From Novimethylophilus kurashikiensis (GTDB lineage: Bacteria; Pseudomonadota; Gammaproteobacteria; Burkholderiales; Methylophilaceae): a DNA stretch of 64,000 nt. The translations under genes were made by a program, and so were the position numbers. Each line of letters opens with the position of its first letter. Within the stretch, counting starts at the first letter, position 1. Location: NCBI RefSeq assembly GCF_003112435.1, contig NZ_BDOQ01000018.1, positions 115,533-179,532 on the forward strand. Direction: 5' to 3'. The notes under the pieces were generated by a model, which did no database searches, had not been told where the DNA came from, and saw nothing but the letters and a program-made list of their open reading frames with translations. Shown here piece after piece: positions 62,523-64,000 of this stretch.

Positions 62523-62981
62523 ATGCTGATTTCACGTACTAGCCAGTATGCCATCCAGGCCCTTATCTACATTGCCTTGAAAGGCGAAGGCAACCCCATC
62601 CTCAGCCGCGAAGTGGCGGAGCAGTTGGGCGTGCCTTCTGCATATTTGGCCAAGATCATGCAGATGTTGTGCAAGGGTGGCGTCCTGACGTCTTTCCGCG
62701 GCCGGCTGGGCGGTTTCTGCCTGCGCGAGAACGCGGAAAAAATCGATCTCATGCGCGTACTGCTGATTACCGAAGGCCAGGATTTCACTACCCACTGCGT
62801 GCTTGGACTCAAGCAATGCAGCGACGAAACCGCATGCCCCATGCACAACAAGTTCTTGCCCATCAAATCGCAGATCGTCGACATGCTTAACGGGCAGAAT
62901 CTGGCGGACTTGGCCGAAGCGGTCAAGGCCGGAAAATACCGTCTCGCCGACATTCCTGGCGAACTGATGCCAGTGCATTAG
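62523..62981 (+). CDS. Rrf2-family Fe-S regulator
   Basis: This 152-aa dimeric winged-helix regulator begins MLISRTSQYAIQALIYIA. Three cysteines at 92, 99 and 105 (HCVLGLKQC, DETAC) lie where IscR and NsrR hold their cluster, but the first spacing is six residues instead of five. Cys50 and Cys66 are additional. A cluster-based sensor of NO, iron or redox state is likely; calling it IscR or NsrR is not justified. The AT-rich upstream region (62455-62500) may hold its operator. Confidence 0.88.
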   Translation: MLISRTSQYAIQALIYIALKGEGNPILSREVAEQLGVPSAYLAKIMQMLCKGGVLTSFRGRLGGFCLRENAEKIDLMRVLLITEGQDFTTHCVLGLKQCSDETACPMHNKFLPIKSQIVDMLNGQNLADLAEAVKAGKYRLADIPGELMPVH

Positions 62982-62994
62982 TGATAAAAATGAT

Positions 62995-63030
62995 AAAAAA
63001 GCCCGGTTGATTCGTCAACCGGGCTTTTTT
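62995..63030. terminator. Strong bidirectional terminator
   Basis: AAAAAAGCCCGGTTGA and TCAACCGGGCTTTTTT form a perfect 16-bp stem with a TTCG loop, shared by the Rrf2 gene and the convergent oxidoreductase gene. Confidence 0.96.
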
Positions 63031-63048
63031 GTAGGTTACGACCTTTTT

Positions 63049-64000
63049 TTACAGCAGGACTTTTTCGATCCCGCCGTTGTTTGCCTTGGCGACATAATCC
63101 TTCATCCAGTCCGGTCCAAGCAGGTGCTTGGCCATCTCCACGACGATGTAGTCCGCATCCACACCGGTGTCTTCGGTGTAGCGATCCAGCCCTTGCAAGC
63201 AGGACGGGCAGGAGGTCAGAATTTTCACCTGTTCGCCAGGTGCAGCGCCCAGTTTGGCAACGCCGCGCTCCAGTTCTTCCTGCTTGCGCATCTTCACCTG
63301 GGTGGCGATGTCCGGTCGTGCCACGGCAAAGGTGCCTGATTCACCGCAGCAGCGGTCGTTCAACTGCACCTGGGTGCCCATGAGCTGATTGGCGACCTTG
63401 ATACCCTCATAGGTTTTCATCGGTGTGTGGCAAGGCTCGTGGTACATGTAGCGCGTGCCGGTGACGCCTTCCAGCTTGAGGTTCTTCTCCATCAGGTATT
63501 CGTGGATGTCCAGCAAGCGGCAGCCTGGGAAAATTTTCTCGAATTCGTACTTGAGGAGTTGGTCCATGCAAGTGCCGCAGGAGACCACCACGGTCTTGAT
63601 GTCGAGGTAATTCAGCGTGTTGGCGACGCGATGGAACAGCACGCGATTCTCTGCCGTGATCTGCTGGCCCTTGTCGTGGTTGCCCGCCGAAGTCTGCGGA
63701 TAGCCGCAGCACAAGTAGCCGGGCGGCAGCACGGTGATCGCGCCAACTTCATACAGCAGCGCCTGGGTAGCGAGCCCCACTTGCGAGAACAAGCGCTCCG
63801 AGCCGCAGCCGGGGAAGTAGAACACTGCATCGGCGTCGTCCCCCGCCTTCTGCGGATTGCGGATCACCGGCACCATGGTCGGGTCTTCCAGGCCCATCAT
63901 GGCGCGCGAGGTCTTGGTCGGCAAGCCCTTGGGCATGGGGCGGTTGAGGAAGTGAACCACTTGCTCGCGGATCGGCGGCTTGCCTACCGTGGCGGGCGGC
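63049..64000 (-). CDS. Fe-S oxidoreductase, C-terminal part (DUF3683/FAD-oxidase fusion type)
   Basis: The minus-strand frame is open to the window edge, so only the C-terminal 316 or so residues are seen. They contain two CCG domains of the heterodisulfide-reductase/GlpC type: FPGCGSERLFSQ with YLCCGYPQ, and HEPCHTPM with DRCCGESG, plus SCGTCMD and SCPSCLQG. The sequence matches the end of the large betaproteobacterial FAD/FMN oxidoreductases that begin with a DUF3683 domain. They likely oxidise a hydroxy acid and pass electrons to quinone or a partner; the substrate is unknown. Confidence 0.85.
   Translation of the reverse strand, partial: PPATVGKPPIREQVVHFLNRPMPKGLPTKTSRAMMGLEDPTMVPVIRNPQKAGDDADAVFYFPGCGSERLFSQVGLATQALLYEVGAITVLPPGYLCCGYPQTSAGNHDKGQQITAENRVLFHRVANTLNYLDIKTVVVSCGTCMDQLLKYEFEKIFPGCRLLDIHEYLMEKNLKLEGVTGTRYMYHEPCHTPMKTYEGIKVANQLMGTQVQLNDRCCGESGTFAVARPDIATQVKMRKQEELERGVAKLGAAPGEQVKILTSCPSCLQGLDRYTEDTGVDADYIVVEMAKHLLGPDWMKDYVAKANNGGIEKVLL

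Overview
This 64 kb window is a chromosomal stretch from a GC-rich, autotrophic betaproteobacterium. The best fit is a sulfur- or iron-oxidising member of the Nitrosomonadales (Sulfuricellaceae, Thiobacillaceae or Gallionellaceae type). The evidence is a form II RuBisCO operon (cbbR / cbbM-cbbQ-cbbO), a RegB/RegA redox two-component system, a K+-independent H+-pumping pyrophosphatase, a methylene-tetrahydromethanopterin dehydrogenase, and betaproteobacterial gene orders (bioBFHCD, pcnB-folK-dNK-panBC, secB-SH3-gpsA). The lineage is inferred from gene content, not from a marker gene. I saw no rRNA, tRNA, CRISPR array, intact insertion sequence, integrase or phage module.

Layout. 0-2.7 kb: the start of a membrane protein, a CHASE3 diguanylate cyclase, a PfpI-type protein and a 55-aa protein. 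3-5.7 kb: a probable envelope-sugar module, a PIG-L deacetylase fused to a GT2 glycosyltransferase between two small DMT/ArnE-F-like membrane proteins, ending in a 144-bp palindromic repeat. 5.9-11.9 kb: cbbR, divergent cbbM-cbbQ-cbbO, and a PsiE-family gene. 12-18.5 kb: purC-DUF1232-carbonic anhydrase, soluble pyrophosphatase, a 51-aa protein, an mtdB-like gene, and hppA preceded by a diverged copy of the palindromic repeat. 18.5-23.6 kb: a HAMP-GGDEF cyclase, a YHYH-domain exported protein, an ElaA-like acetyltransferase, a TIGR03790 protein and a haem-binding DUF3365 protein. 23.8-26.2 kb: ohrR and a periplasmic catalase-like peroxidase sharing one operator sequence, then an orphan gene behind a strong sigma-54 promoter. 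26.2-32.1 kb: ydcF-like, regA and regB, a candidate small RNA or leader, an outer-membrane beta-barrel and an OprC/NosA copper receptor. 32.2-36.6 kb: an HD-GYP phosphodiesterase and a GAF-PAS-GGDEF-EAL protein. 36.8-45.8 kb: heat-shock clpB, a lipoprotein, tpm, yjbQ, Fe-ADH, envC and gpmI. 45.9-49.6 kb: a BigR/SqrR-like persulfide-type repressor, rhodanese, glutaredoxin, secB, an SH3 protein, gpsA and trmL. 49.8-56.3 kb: an ankyrin protein, comF and the biotin operon. 56.3-57.7 kb: a GEMM-I cyclic-di-GMP riboswitch in front of a chemoreceptor. 57.7-64 kb: panD, panC, panB, dNK, folK, pcnB, an Rrf2 regulator and the C-terminal part of a large Fe-S/FAD oxidoreductase.

Recurring themes. (1) Cyclic di-GMP: two diguanylate cyclases, one HD-GYP, one GGDEF-EAL and one riboswitch. 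(2) Carbon fixation and pyrophosphate: RuBisCO with its CbbQO activase, a beta-carbonic anhydrase, and both soluble and membrane pyrophosphatases. (3) Redox and sulfur sensing: RegBA, OhrR, a two-cysteine ArsR protein and a cysteine-rich Rrf2 protein. (4) Copper and methionine/histidine-rich segments: the RegB loop, the cyclase sensor domain, the YHYH protein and the OprC-like receptor.

The strongest leads are the riboswitch with a visible competing pairing, the shared ohrR/peroxidase operator, the deacetylase-glycosyltransferase-flippase module, the two diverged palindromic repeats, and several small genes and RNAs that standard annotation would probably miss.
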